A stretch of 43,144 bases of DNA, taken from Xanthomonas albilineans. GTDB taxonomy: Bacteria; Pseudomonadota; Gammaproteobacteria; Xanthomonadales; Xanthomonadaceae. Under the pieces are notes generated by a model. The model saw only the letters and a list, made by a program, of their open reading frames with translations, was not told the origin of the DNA and made no database searches. Made by a program: the position numbers and the translations under genes. Shown in pieces: positions 18,826 through 27,097 of this stretch. The stretch spans positions 1 through 43,144 of the forward strand of contig NZ_MDCB01000019.1 of NCBI RefSeq assembly GCF_002939705.1, read 5' to 3'. Position 1 is the stretch's first letter. Every line of letters starts with the position of its first letter.

Positions 18826-19959
18826 TCAACGGCCGGTCTTGATCTGCGTCCACAAGCGGGTGTACAGCTTGTCCACCTCGGGCGGGTTGATCGCATAGGT
18901 GAACATCTTCGCTGCCACCGCCGGCGGTGGATAGATAGTCGGATCATTACGGATCGCCGGGTTCACCAGTGGTGTCGCCTTCGGTACCGGATTGGCGTAA
19001 TGGATGACATTGGTATTGGCCGCAGCCACTTCCGGTGTCAGCAGGTCATTGATGAAGGCATAAGCGTTCTGCGGATGTTTGGCGTCCTTGGGGATGGCTA
19101 ACATGTCGAACCACTGCGGTGCGCCCTCCTTCGGAATCGAATAGGCCAGGTGCACACCGTTCTTGGCTTCCTCGGCGCGATCACGCGCCTGGATGATGTC
19201 ACCGGACCACCCCACCACCAGGCAGGTACTACCGTTAGCCAGGGAGGTCACATACTGTGAGGAGTGGAAGTTCTGCACGTACGGGCGGATGCGTTTGAGC
19301 AACGCGGCGGCCTGCTCGATCTTGGCCGCATCGGTGGTATGCGGATCCTCACCCAGATAATGCAGCGCAATCGGGATCAAGTCCGCGGGCGTGTCCAACA
19401 AGGTCACGCCGCAGTCTTTGAGCCTGGCTAGGTTACCCGGCTTGAATACCAGATCCCAACTATTGGCGACGTCGGTGCTGCCGAAGGCCGCCTTGACCTT
19501 GTCGACGTTGTAACCGATGCCGGTGGTACCGATCATGTATGGCACGCCATAGGTGTTGCCCGGGTCCTGCTGCGCGATGCGCTGCATGATCTGTGGGTCG
19601 AGGTTGGCAAGATTGGGGATCTTGCGCTTGTCAAGCGGCAGGAACAGGCCGGCCTGGATTTGCCGGCCGAAGAAATTCAACGTCGGCACCACCACATCGT
19701 AGCCGCTGCCGCCAGCCAACAGTTTGGCTTCCACCATCTCGTCACTGTCGAACACATCATAGGTGACCTGGATGCCGGTCTTTTTTTCAAAATCGGGAAT
19801 GGTGCTCTCAGCGATGTAGTCCGAGTAGTTGTAAACATTCAGCACCTTTGCTGCGTCCGCGCCCGGCTCGCGACCCTCGCTACCGCCGAATCCCTCGCAA
19901 GAGGCCAGCAACGTCACCGAAAAGGAAAGCACGCAAAGAATGCGCCGCCGCAGGGTCAT
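18826..19959 (-). CDS. potF: putrescine-binding protein PotF
   Basis: 377 residues from the ATG at 19959, which has a GGAGA ribosome site 6-7 bases upstream. Lipoprotein signal ending in LLASC, unlike E. coli PotF, which is a free periplasmic protein. The body follows E. coli PotF closely: LNVYNYSDYIAESTIPDFEK, YDVFDSDEMVEAKLLAG, TTGIGYNVDKVKAAFG, FHSSQYVTSLANG, EEAKNGVHLAYSIPKEGA and NPTIYPP-type (NDPTIYPPPAV) segments. It delivers putrescine to PotHI. The upstream gap to puuA1 (19960-20234) contains no gene; no clear promoter was found. Confidence 0.92.
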   Translation of the reverse strand: MTLRRRILCVLSFSVTLLASCEGFGGSEGREPGADAAKVLNVYNYSDYIAESTIPDFEKKTGIQVTYDVFDSDEMVEAKLLAGGSGYDVVVPTLNFFGRQIQAGLFLPLDKRKIPNLANLDPQIMQRIAQQDPGNTYGVPYMIGTTGIGYNVDKVKAAFGSTDVANSWDLVFKPGNLARLKDCGVTLLDTPADLIPIALHYLGEDPHTTDAAKIEQAAALLKRIRPYVQNFHSSQYVTSLANGSTCLVVGWSGDIIQARDRAEEAKNGVHLAYSIPKEGAPQWFDMLAIPKDAKHPQNAYAFINDLLTPEVAAANTNVIHYANPVPKATPLVNPAIRNDPTIYPPPAVAAKMFTYAINPPEVDKLYTRLWTQIKTGR

Positions 19960-20234
19960 GACATGTCTCCTCGGGTCCATGGAAAAATCGTGAAGCATCA
20001 GGCCGGACGCGACACACACCAGACGGACGGCATCCCAGCGCACCAAGACTAGCCAGACTCAGGCTATTTGCCCAGCACCTGCGCGGCGCCCTGCGTGGCA
20101 ATAGCGGCAGATGCGTTCGACCTGCGTCAAGTCACTGCGCCGAGGAATGTACACACCAATCGCGCTCATGATCGATTTATCGATGAAGACGACCACCCAT
20201 CATGCGCTAGCCGATGCGAGCCACACTGCGCGAC

Positions 20235-21617
20235 TCACACGTTCAACAACAAAAACTCCCGCTCCCAGGAACTGATTACCCGGAAAAACGTCTCGTATTC
20301 TTTACGCTTGACCGAAATGTACGCCCGCACGAACCTTGGCCCCAATAATTCCCGCAGCGGTTCACAATGCTCCAAGCCATCCAACGCCTCGCCGAGCGAG
20401 CGTGGCAGTTGGTAACCGGTTGCCTGTCCACTGCCGGTAGTCGGTGCGGTCGGCTCCAACTGCTCGCGTATACCCAACAACCCGCAGGCCAGTGTCGCCG
20501 CCATCGCCAGGTATGGATTGGCATCGGAACCGGCGAAACGACTTTCCACACGCATGTTTTCGACAGTGTCAATCGGCACACGCAGGCCACAGGTGCGGTT
20601 ATCGAATCCCCACAGTACATTGCTGGGCGATACCTCGCCGAACATCAGACGACGGTAGGAATTGACATTGGGTGCCAAGAACGCCATCGCCATCGGCACG
20701 TACTTCTGCAGGCCTGCCAGATAATGCGCAAAGGTACGACTGTACTCGCCGGTACGACGGCCACTGAAGACGTTCTTGCCGTGTTTGTCCAACAGGCTCT
20801 GGAGGATGTGCATCGCACTGCCCGGCTCGTTCTCCATCGGCTTGGCCAGGAACGTGGCGTAGACGCCATGGCGCAATGCAGCCTCGCGCATGGTGCGCTT
20901 GAACAGGAACACCTGGTCCGCCCGCGACAACGCATCGTCGTGGGTGAAGTTGACTTCCAACTGCGCCGCACCGGATTCATGGATCAAGGTGTCCACGTCC
21001 AGTTCCATCGCATCGCAGTAGTCGTACATCAGATCCAGGATCGGGTCGAACTCGTTGACCGCATCGATCGAGTACGACTGCCGCGCTGTTTCCGGACGAC
21101 CGGAGCGACCCGCCGGCGGCAACAGCGGGAAATCCGGGTCGGTGTTCTTCTGTACCAGGAAGAATTCCAACTCCGGCGCCACCACCGGCTTGCAGCCGAT
21201 CGACGCATATGCCGCGAGCACGCCGCGCAGCACGTTGCGCGGTGCTAGATCGTGCGGCAGTCCATCCTTGGTGTAGCAGTCATGGATGACCTGTGCGGTG
21301 GGATCGGTCGCCCACGGCACCATGCGTACCGTGTCCGGATCCGGACGCAACTGCATGTCCGAATCCGAGGGCGAGATCAGTTCGTCGTAATCGTCAGGAT
21401 AATCGCCGGTGACAGTGGTGGCGAAAATGCCTTCGGGCAACCGCGTACCGTAATCGTGCGAAAATTTGGCGGCAGGAATGATCTTGCCGCGCGCATTGCC
21501 GGTGATGTCCGGCACCAGGCATTCGACCTCGGTGATGTGGCGCTCCTTTAGCCAGCGCCGCAGCGAGCTTTCCTGCTGTTCGGAGGTGTGCTTGCGCGCG
21601 CGCGATCGGCTAGTCAT
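20235..21617 (-). CDS. puuA: gamma-glutamylpolyamine synthetase, first copy
   Basis: 460 residues, a glutamine-synthetase-like ligase that would join glutamate to putrescine. GS motifs are visible: PDITGNARGK, APELEFFLV, SGAAQLEVNFTH, FLAKPMENEPGSAMHI, the ANPYLAMAATL region and a matching C-terminus. At the conserved HxH, where PuuA and GlnA have His-x-His, this protein has H270-I-L272, so the second His is lost. The start at 21617 follows puuD by 4 bases with an AAGGA site. The change may alter nucleotide handling, or be a strain-specific or sequencing change. Confidence 0.88.
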   Translation of the reverse strand: MTSRSRARKHTSEQQESSLRRWLKERHITEVECLVPDITGNARGKIIPAAKFSHDYGTRLPEGIFATTVTGDYPDDYDELISPSDSDMQLRPDPDTVRMVPWATDPTAQVIHDCYTKDGLPHDLAPRNVLRGVLAAYASIGCKPVVAPELEFFLVQKNTDPDFPLLPPAGRSGRPETARQSYSIDAVNEFDPILDLMYDYCDAMELDVDTLIHESGAAQLEVNFTHDDALSRADQVFLFKRTMREAALRHGVYATFLAKPMENEPGSAMHILQSLLDKHGKNVFSGRRTGEYSRTFAHYLAGLQKYVPMAMAFLAPNVNSYRRLMFGEVSPSNVLWGFDNRTCGLRVPIDTVENMRVESRFAGSDANPYLAMAATLACGLLGIREQLEPTAPTTGSGQATGYQLPRSLGEALDGLEHCEPLRELLGPRFVRAYISVKRKEYETFFRVISSWEREFLLLNV

Positions 21618-21621
21618 TGGA

Positions 21622-22380
21622 TCAGTCCTTACTGCGGGTGGCCGCATAGTGGCGACACGCGTCGCCGAAAAATTGGAAGATGCCGAGATAGAACGCATCG
21701 TCAAGGACACGCCATTCCGGGTGCCACTGCACACCCAACAGGAATCCGGGGCCTACACCGCGAAACGCTTCGATCAGGCCATCTGGCGCCAGCGCCTCGA
21801 CAATCAGATCGCCGCCGAGCCGAGCCACGCCCTGGCCATGCAGGGAGTTGACACGCGCCCGCGCACCACCGGCGATCTCCTCAAGCCAGCCCCCTTCGCT
21901 GAAGGTCACCTCATGCGCCGACGCGAACTGCGTCTCCAGCGGCAACTGCGGGTTCTCGCGGTGATCCAACAGCCCGGGCTGCGCATGCACTTTCTGGTGC
22001 AAGGTACCTCCCAGCGCCACGTTGACTTCCTGAAAACCACGGCAGATGGCCAAAATTGGCAGCCCCATGGAGATCGCCTGCGGGATAAGATCCAGCATGT
22101 TCGCATCCCGTACCGGGTCATGCGGATTGCCAGGCCAGCTAGGCTCGTCGCTGTAATGATGTGGCTCGATGTTACTGACTGCGCCAGTCAGCAACAGCCC
22201 GTCGAGCCGCGACAGCCACGCACGTGCATCGATCGGCGGCTGTAGCAAAGGCAGCAGTAATGGGGTCACACCCGCACCGTCAATGGCGGCGCGAGCGTAT
22301 TTTTCCCCGGCGGCCATAAACGATTGCTGGCCAATAAGCTTGCAGTCGGTCGGCAAACCGACCAGAGGCGATACAGCCAT
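21622..22380 (-). CDS. puuD: gamma-glutamyl-GABA hydrolase
   Basis: 252 residues, near the E. coli PuuD length. Class I amidotransferase-like fold: LLLTGAVSNIEPHHY, the nucleophile Cys113 in PILAICRGFQEVNVALGG, and the triad His220/Glu222 in GVQWHPEW. It releases glutamate and GABA from gamma-glutamyl-GABA. The start at 22380 (MAVSPLVGLPTD) opens the leftward operon, with puuA1 four bases behind it. The upstream region is shared with divergent puuA2. Confidence 0.94.
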   Translation of the reverse strand: MAVSPLVGLPTDCKLIGQQSFMAAGEKYARAAIDGAGVTPLLLPLLQPPIDARAWLSRLDGLLLTGAVSNIEPHHYSDEPSWPGNPHDPVRDANMLDLIPQAISMGLPILAICRGFQEVNVALGGTLHQKVHAQPGLLDHRENPQLPLETQFASAHEVTFSEGGWLEEIAGGARARVNSLHGQGVARLGGDLIVEALAPDGLIEAFRGVGPGFLLGVQWHPEWRVLDDAFYLGIFQFFGDACRHYAATRSKD

Positions 22381-22408
22381 GCGAAAAACTCGTGTGGCGT
22401 CGCTGCAA

Positions 22409-22422
22409 GTTACAGTGCACGT
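22409..22422. promoter_or_regulatory. possible puu operator in the divergent promoter region
   Basis: GTTACAGTGCACGT; its reverse complement ACGTGCACTGTAAC matches the potF-potG site at 13 of 14 bases. On the minus strand TATAAC, a good -10 for puuD, directly abuts and partly overlaps it, and TTGTGT lies at a possible -35 position. A repressor bound here would block puuD transcription. The gap 22423-22610 towards puuA2 also holds a tandem CCATGGCAG pair (22502-22519). Confidence 0.4.
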
Positions 22423-22610
22423 TATATTTTTACAACACAATACAACAGGCGCGTGCGACTTCCGCGCGCCTCACGCAAGGCCGGGAAATCAATAATGTGA
22501 CCCATGGCAGCCATGGCAGCACATGCACTCGGATCGACCGCCACGCATTCTTGACGCCACGGCGCTCTGTTAGGCTTACCGGGTTACCACAGTCCGCCGC
22601 GATAACCTGC

Positions 22611-23978
22611 ATGCACGACACTCCGCTGCTGCCCCCGGACGATGCCCATACCCTGCAACGCATCAACGACTGCGCGCAGATCGATCTGCTGCTCCCGGAC
22701 TGCAATGGCCTGCTACGCGGCAAGCGTATTACCCGCGACGCGCTGGAAAAGGTCTACCGCAACGGGGTGTGCCTGCCGATGTCGCTGATCGCCACCGATA
22801 TCACGGGGAACACGGTGGAAGAAACCGGCCTTGGCTACGCCATCGGCGACGAGGACCGATTGTGCTTTCCGATACCCGGTACTTTGCGGCCGGTACCATG
22901 GGCGCCAGTGCCCTCGGCGCAACTGCTGCTGGCAATGCAGGACGCGGGCAACGCACTCGATTTCGCCCCGCGCCAGGTCTTGGCGCAAGTGCTGACACGA
23001 TTACAGACGCTTGGGCTGACTGCAGTGATCGCGGTGGAACTGGAGTTCTACCTGTTCGATCCATGCGCAGACGCGCACGGACGCCCGCAGCCACCGCCGC
23101 AACCGCACAGTGGGCGGCGCAACGACAGTACGCAGGTCTATTCGATGCAGGACCTGGACGAGCAGCGCGAGTTCATCGACGCGGTGGCAAAGGCCTGCCA
23201 AGCGCAGGGTATTCCGGCCGACACTGCGGTCGCCGAGTACGCCCCCGGCCAATTCGAGATCAACCTCACACATCGCACCGACGCGCTGGCGGCCTGCGAC
23301 GATGCAGTCCTGCTCAAGCGCGCGATCAAGGCGATCGCGCAGCAACACGGGCTACTCGCCAGCTTCATGGCCAAGCCATTGGCAGGGCAATCCGGCAGTG
23401 GTCTGCATCTGCACGTGAGCCTGCTCGATGCTGCAGGCCACAATGTCTTCGCCTGCACACCACAGGCCCCGGCCGCGGCGCTACGGCACGCCATCGGCGG
23501 GCTGCAACACAGCGCCGAGGATTGCTTGCTGCTGTTCGCCCCACACGCGAACAGCTATCGCCGGTTCGTTGCCAATGCCTTCGTGCCACTCAACGATAGC
23601 TGGGGCTTCAACAATCGCACCGTGGCGATGCGGATACCGCATAGCGACCCAGCCAACATCCGTATCGAACACCGCATCGCCGGTGCCGACGCCAACCCCT
23701 ATCTGGTCGCCGCCGCCGTGCTGGCCGGCATCGAATACGGCTTGCAGCACCACATCGATCCGGGACCGCCGACCCAAGGCAATGCCTACGTGCAGAGCGC
23801 GCCGCGCCACCCCCACTGGCGTAGCGCAATCGCACGTTTCCTGGCCAGCGACTTCGTCACCGAACGCTTCGGTACGCGGTTCCGCCACATCTACGGCCAG
23901 CAAAAGCACCGCGAGATGCTGGATTTCCATGCGCAGGTAAGCGACGTGGACTATCGCTGGTACCTGCGAACAGTATGA
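22611..23978 (+). CDS. puuA: gamma-glutamylpolyamine synthetase, second copy
   Basis: 455 residues from the ATG at 22611. A second GS-like ligase, clearly divergent from puuA1: DCNGLLRGKRITRDALEKVY, AVELEFYLFDP, PGQFEINLTHRTDAL, FMAKPLAGQSGSGLHLHVSLLD (with the intact HxH), FNNRTVAMRIP and ADANPYLVAAAVLAG. It probably acts on putrescine or another amine. It is transcribed away from puuD and is followed by puuB after 94 bases, so the two likely form a unit. Confidence 0.9.
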   Translation: MHDTPLLPPDDAHTLQRINDCAQIDLLLPDCNGLLRGKRITRDALEKVYRNGVCLPMSLIATDITGNTVEETGLGYAIGDEDRLCFPIPGTLRPVPWAPVPSAQLLLAMQDAGNALDFAPRQVLAQVLTRLQTLGLTAVIAVELEFYLFDPCADAHGRPQPPPQPHSGRRNDSTQVYSMQDLDEQREFIDAVAKACQAQGIPADTAVAEYAPGQFEINLTHRTDALAACDDAVLLKRAIKAIAQQHGLLASFMAKPLAGQSGSGLHLHVSLLDAAGHNVFACTPQAPAAALRHAIGGLQHSAEDCLLLFAPHANSYRRFVANAFVPLNDSWGFNNRTVAMRIPHSDPANIRIEHRIAGADANPYLVAAAVLAGIEYGLQHHIDPGPPTQGNAYVQSAPRHPHWRSAIARFLASDFVTERFGTRFRHIYGQQKHREMLDFHAQVSDVDYRWYLRTV

Positions 23979-24072
23979 GGAACCGGGATGATCCAGGAAC
24001 GGCCACACGCAGCAACCAGACCACAACCCTTCGGAACGCGATCGATATGACGTTTATGCGTCGTCAGCTCGC

Positions 24073-25395
24073 ATGACCCGAACCGCCCTGCCCCCGCTGC
24101 ACCGGGACACGGGTGCCGAGCCGTCCCCAGGTCCCGGCTCCTGGTACCTCGACAGCGCGACGCCCCTGCCTGAGCAGCCCACCCTGCGCGGGCAGATACG
24201 GGCGGACGTGTGCATTCTCGGCGCAGGCTACACCGGTCTAAATGCAGCGCTGACGCTGGCCGAGGCCGGGTATCAGGTCGCAGTCGTGGAAGCACAGCGG
24301 GTGGGCTGGGGCGCGTCCGGGCGCAATGGCGGCCAGGCCATCGTCGGCTACGGCTGCGAGCAACACACGCTGGAAGCACTGCTCGGCCAGAACGATGCGC
24401 GCCTGCTGTTCGATTTCTCCCGCGATGGCATGCGCCTGCTGCGCGAGCGGATCCGACGCCATGCCATCGCCTGCGATTGGCGCGACGGCCATGCTCACGT
24501 GGCAATCACGTCGCGCCACGAGCGTGCGCTGCGCGCCAGCATCGTCGCGATGGCGCAACGTTACGATTACCCACTGCAATGGTGGGACCGGCAACAACTG
24601 CAGGCGCAGCTACGCAGTCCGCGCTATTGCGGAGCGATGTACGACCAGGCCAGTGGCCACCTGCACCCACTGGAATATGCCCGTGGCCTGGCGCGCGCGG
24701 CACTGACCGCCGGCGTGCGCATCTACGAGCAGAGCCCGGTGACTACACTGATCCGCGGCGAGCGGCCGATCTTGCGTAGCGCGCACGGCGAGGTCCAAGG
24801 CGATTTCGCCATCCTCGCCGGCAATGCCTGGTTGCAAGGCATCGCCCCGGAACTGGAAACGCGCATCATGCCCGTAGGCACTTACATCGGTGCCAGCGCG
24901 CCGCTCGGCGCGGAACTGGCGCACGAGCTGATCGGCAATGACATGGCCGTGGCCGACGTGAACCTGGCATTGGACTACTTTCGTCTCAGCCGCGACCACC
25001 GCCTGCTGTTCGGTGGCGGCGCAAGCTATTCGGCGCTACCGCCACCAGGCCTGCGCGGGTTCATGACCCAACGCATGCGCAAGGTGTTCCCGCAACTGAA
25101 CAAGGTGCAACTGGATTACGTCTGGGGAGGCTACGTCGACATCACACGCAACCGCGCGCCCCATTGGGGCCGCCTGACCCCGAACATCTACTTCGCTCAG
25201 GGCTTCTGCGGCCATGGCGTAGCCGCGACCGGTCTAGCCGGGGAGGTCATCGCCCTGGCGATCGCCGGGCAGTCGCAGCGCCTGGATGTGTTCGCCCGGA
25301 TCCCGCACCGCCCTTTTCCGGGCGGACGCCTGTTGCGTACCCCGCTGCTGGCGGCGGCGATGTCTTGGTACAAACTACGCGACGCGCTGTGGTGA
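24073..25395 (+). CDS. puuB: gamma-glutamylputrescine oxidase (FAD)
   Basis: 440 residues. FAD-dependent amine oxidase of the DAO family: dinucleotide fold VCILGAGYTGLNAALTLAEAG (GxGxxG at residues 50-55), the GWGASGRNGGQ motif, and the C-terminal FAD part YFAQGFCGHGVAATGLAGE. It oxidises gamma-glutamylputrescine to the aldehyde with release of ammonia and peroxide. The length matches PuuB (about 426 in E. coli). Confidence 0.92.
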   Translation: MTRTALPPLHRDTGAEPSPGPGSWYLDSATPLPEQPTLRGQIRADVCILGAGYTGLNAALTLAEAGYQVAVVEAQRVGWGASGRNGGQAIVGYGCEQHTLEALLGQNDARLLFDFSRDGMRLLRERIRRHAIACDWRDGHAHVAITSRHERALRASIVAMAQRYDYPLQWWDRQQLQAQLRSPRYCGAMYDQASGHLHPLEYARGLARAALTAGVRIYEQSPVTTLIRGERPILRSAHGEVQGDFAILAGNAWLQGIAPELETRIMPVGTYIGASAPLGAELAHELIGNDMAVADVNLALDYFRLSRDHRLLFGGGASYSALPPPGLRGFMTQRMRKVFPQLNKVQLDYVWGGYVDITRNRAPHWGRLTPNIYFAQGFCGHGVAATGLAGEVIALAIAGQSQRLDVFARIPHRPFPGGRLLRTPLLAAAMSWYKLRDALW

Positions 25396-25714
25396 GACCC
25401 AGCTGTGCGGACTCACCTATATCGGCCCAGAACATGCGATCTGATGTGAAGTGAATGCGAAGCCGATAGAGCAGGTCGAGGCGAGGTCTGTTCTGCCGCT
25501 GGGGCCCGGACAAGCAGCCAACGTGTATCCCAGCCCGATTAGCCGTCAAAAGCATGGCGTTGGGGCCCGGCGTTTTGCCTTGGCGCCAGCGCATCATTCG
25601 CAACACTGACGCCAGATGTACCTGACTATCGAAGCGAATCACACGCTCTAAAGTTGTCGCGGATACGGCCGTTAAATCGGTTCCACACAGAAAACGTCAC
25701 TCTGCGAGGCTTAC
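25396..25714. other. gene-free stretch after puuB
   Basis: About 320 bases without a credible gene. A short TGGGGCCCGG direct repeat occurs near 25500 and again near 25562, 60-odd bases apart. Presumably holds the promoter of the downstream GGDEF gene. Confidence 0.4.
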
Positions 25715-27097
25715 ATGCCGCACATGTTGTCGGCCTCTACCATCATAAACGATCGCGTTAGCGGTTCAGAGAAGCAGCGCATCTTGCTGGTAGAGAATTC
25801 GCGTTCCTTCACCGACCTGCTACGCGCGGCGATCGAGCAACGCGTTGAGGTGCAGGTTACTGTCGTGTCTACGCTGGCCGAGGCGGGTAGCGCGCTGGAC
25901 GATGGCGGCCCCTGGTTTCTGGTGCTCACCGGGCTGGTGCTCGCAGACGGCAACCACGACAGCGTGGTGGACTTCTTCGTCGCCCGCGGCGTGCCAACCG
26001 TCGTGGTCAGCGGCGTGTACGACGAAGGGCTGCGCAAACGCATCCTGACCCAGCAGATCATCGATTTTGTACTGAAGAACGCACCAAGCACCATCGACTA
26101 TCTGGCCTGGTTGGTGCAGCGACTGGTGCGCAATCGCCGCATCGCCGCGCTAGTGGTGGACGATTCGGCGTCGGCACGGGCTTATGCGGCGTCCCTGCTG
26201 GCCATGTATGGCTACCAGGTCGTAGAAGCGGCCGACGGTGCCGCCGGGCTGAAGGCGGTGGAAGCCAATCCTTCAATCCGCCTGGCGGTGGTGGACCAGG
26301 AAATGCCAGGGATGGAGGGCGTGGAATTCACCCGCCGGCTGCGCGCCCTGCGCGCGCGCGACAAGCTGGCGGTCATTGGTCTCTCCGGCACCAGCGACGC
26401 ATCATTGGTTCCGCGCTTCCTCAAAAACGGCGCCAACGACTTCCTGCGCAAACCGTTTTCGCGCGAAGAGTTCTTCTGCCGGGTCTCGCAGAACGTGGAC
26501 CAACTGGAACTGATCGGCACCCTGCAGGATCTGGCGACCCGCGATTTCCTCACCGGCCTGCCCAATCGCCGGCATTTTCTGGAGCAAAGCCAACGCGTGT
26601 TGCCGCAATGTCTTACCGACCAGCAATCGGTCAGCGTGGCAATGCTCGATCTGGATCACTTCAAGCACGTCAACGACACCCTGGGCCACGACGCCGGCGA
26701 TGAAGCGCTGCGTGCGGTCGCCTCGGTGCTGACCGCGTACGCACGGCCGCAAGACCTGATCGCACGTTTTGGCGGTGAAGAATTCTGCATGCTGGTGCCC
26801 GGTCTCGATGAGGCGGCCACCACCGATTACTTCGAAAAACTACGCGCGCGCATCGCCGAACTCCAGGTGAACGTCGGCGAAAAAACGCTACGCCTTACCA
26901 TCAGCATCGGCGTCTGCAGCAGCCAGATTCAAAATCAGGCTCTGCATCCGTTTCTGATCGAAGCGGACAAGTACCTCTATCTGGCCAAAGCCGCTGGCCG
27001 CAACCGAGTCGAACACGCCCCGCACGGACAAGCATTCAACGGCGGAGCAGAGGCATCGCCAGCAATGTCAACAAGGTCAGCAGTGCAGCAGCACTGA
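25715..27097 (+). CDS. two-receiver diguanylate cyclase (REC-REC-GGDEF)
   Basis: 460 residues, GAGG ribosome site 5 bases before the ATG. REC1 (about 20-125) is degenerate: the phospho-acceptor position is Thr72 in WFLVLTGLVL. REC2 (about 143-260) has the acidic pair D149/D150, acceptor D194 and K246. The GGDEF domain has the active RFGGEEF (353-357) and the inhibitory RPQD (344-347). So it should make c-di-GMP under control of a phosphorylated REC2, with product inhibition. Its last 62 bases overlap the convergent MFS gene. No sensor kinase is directly adjacent on the same strand; the large hybrid kinase nearby is a candidate. Confidence 0.9.
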   Translation: MPHMLSASTIINDRVSGSEKQRILLVENSRSFTDLLRAAIEQRVEVQVTVVSTLAEAGSALDDGGPWFLVLTGLVLADGNHDSVVDFFVARGVPTVVVSGVYDEGLRKRILTQQIIDFVLKNAPSTIDYLAWLVQRLVRNRRIAALVVDDSASARAYAASLLAMYGYQVVEAADGAAGLKAVEANPSIRLAVVDQEMPGMEGVEFTRRLRALRARDKLAVIGLSGTSDASLVPRFLKNGANDFLRKPFSREEFFCRVSQNVDQLELIGTLQDLATRDFLTGLPNRRHFLEQSQRVLPQCLTDQQSVSVAMLDLDHFKHVNDTLGHDAGDEALRAVASVLTAYARPQDLIARFGGEEFCMLVPGLDEAATTDYFEKLRARIAELQVNVGEKTLRLTISIGVCSSQIQNQALHPFLIEADKYLYLAKAAGRNRVEHAPHGQAFNGGAEASPAMSTRSAVQQH

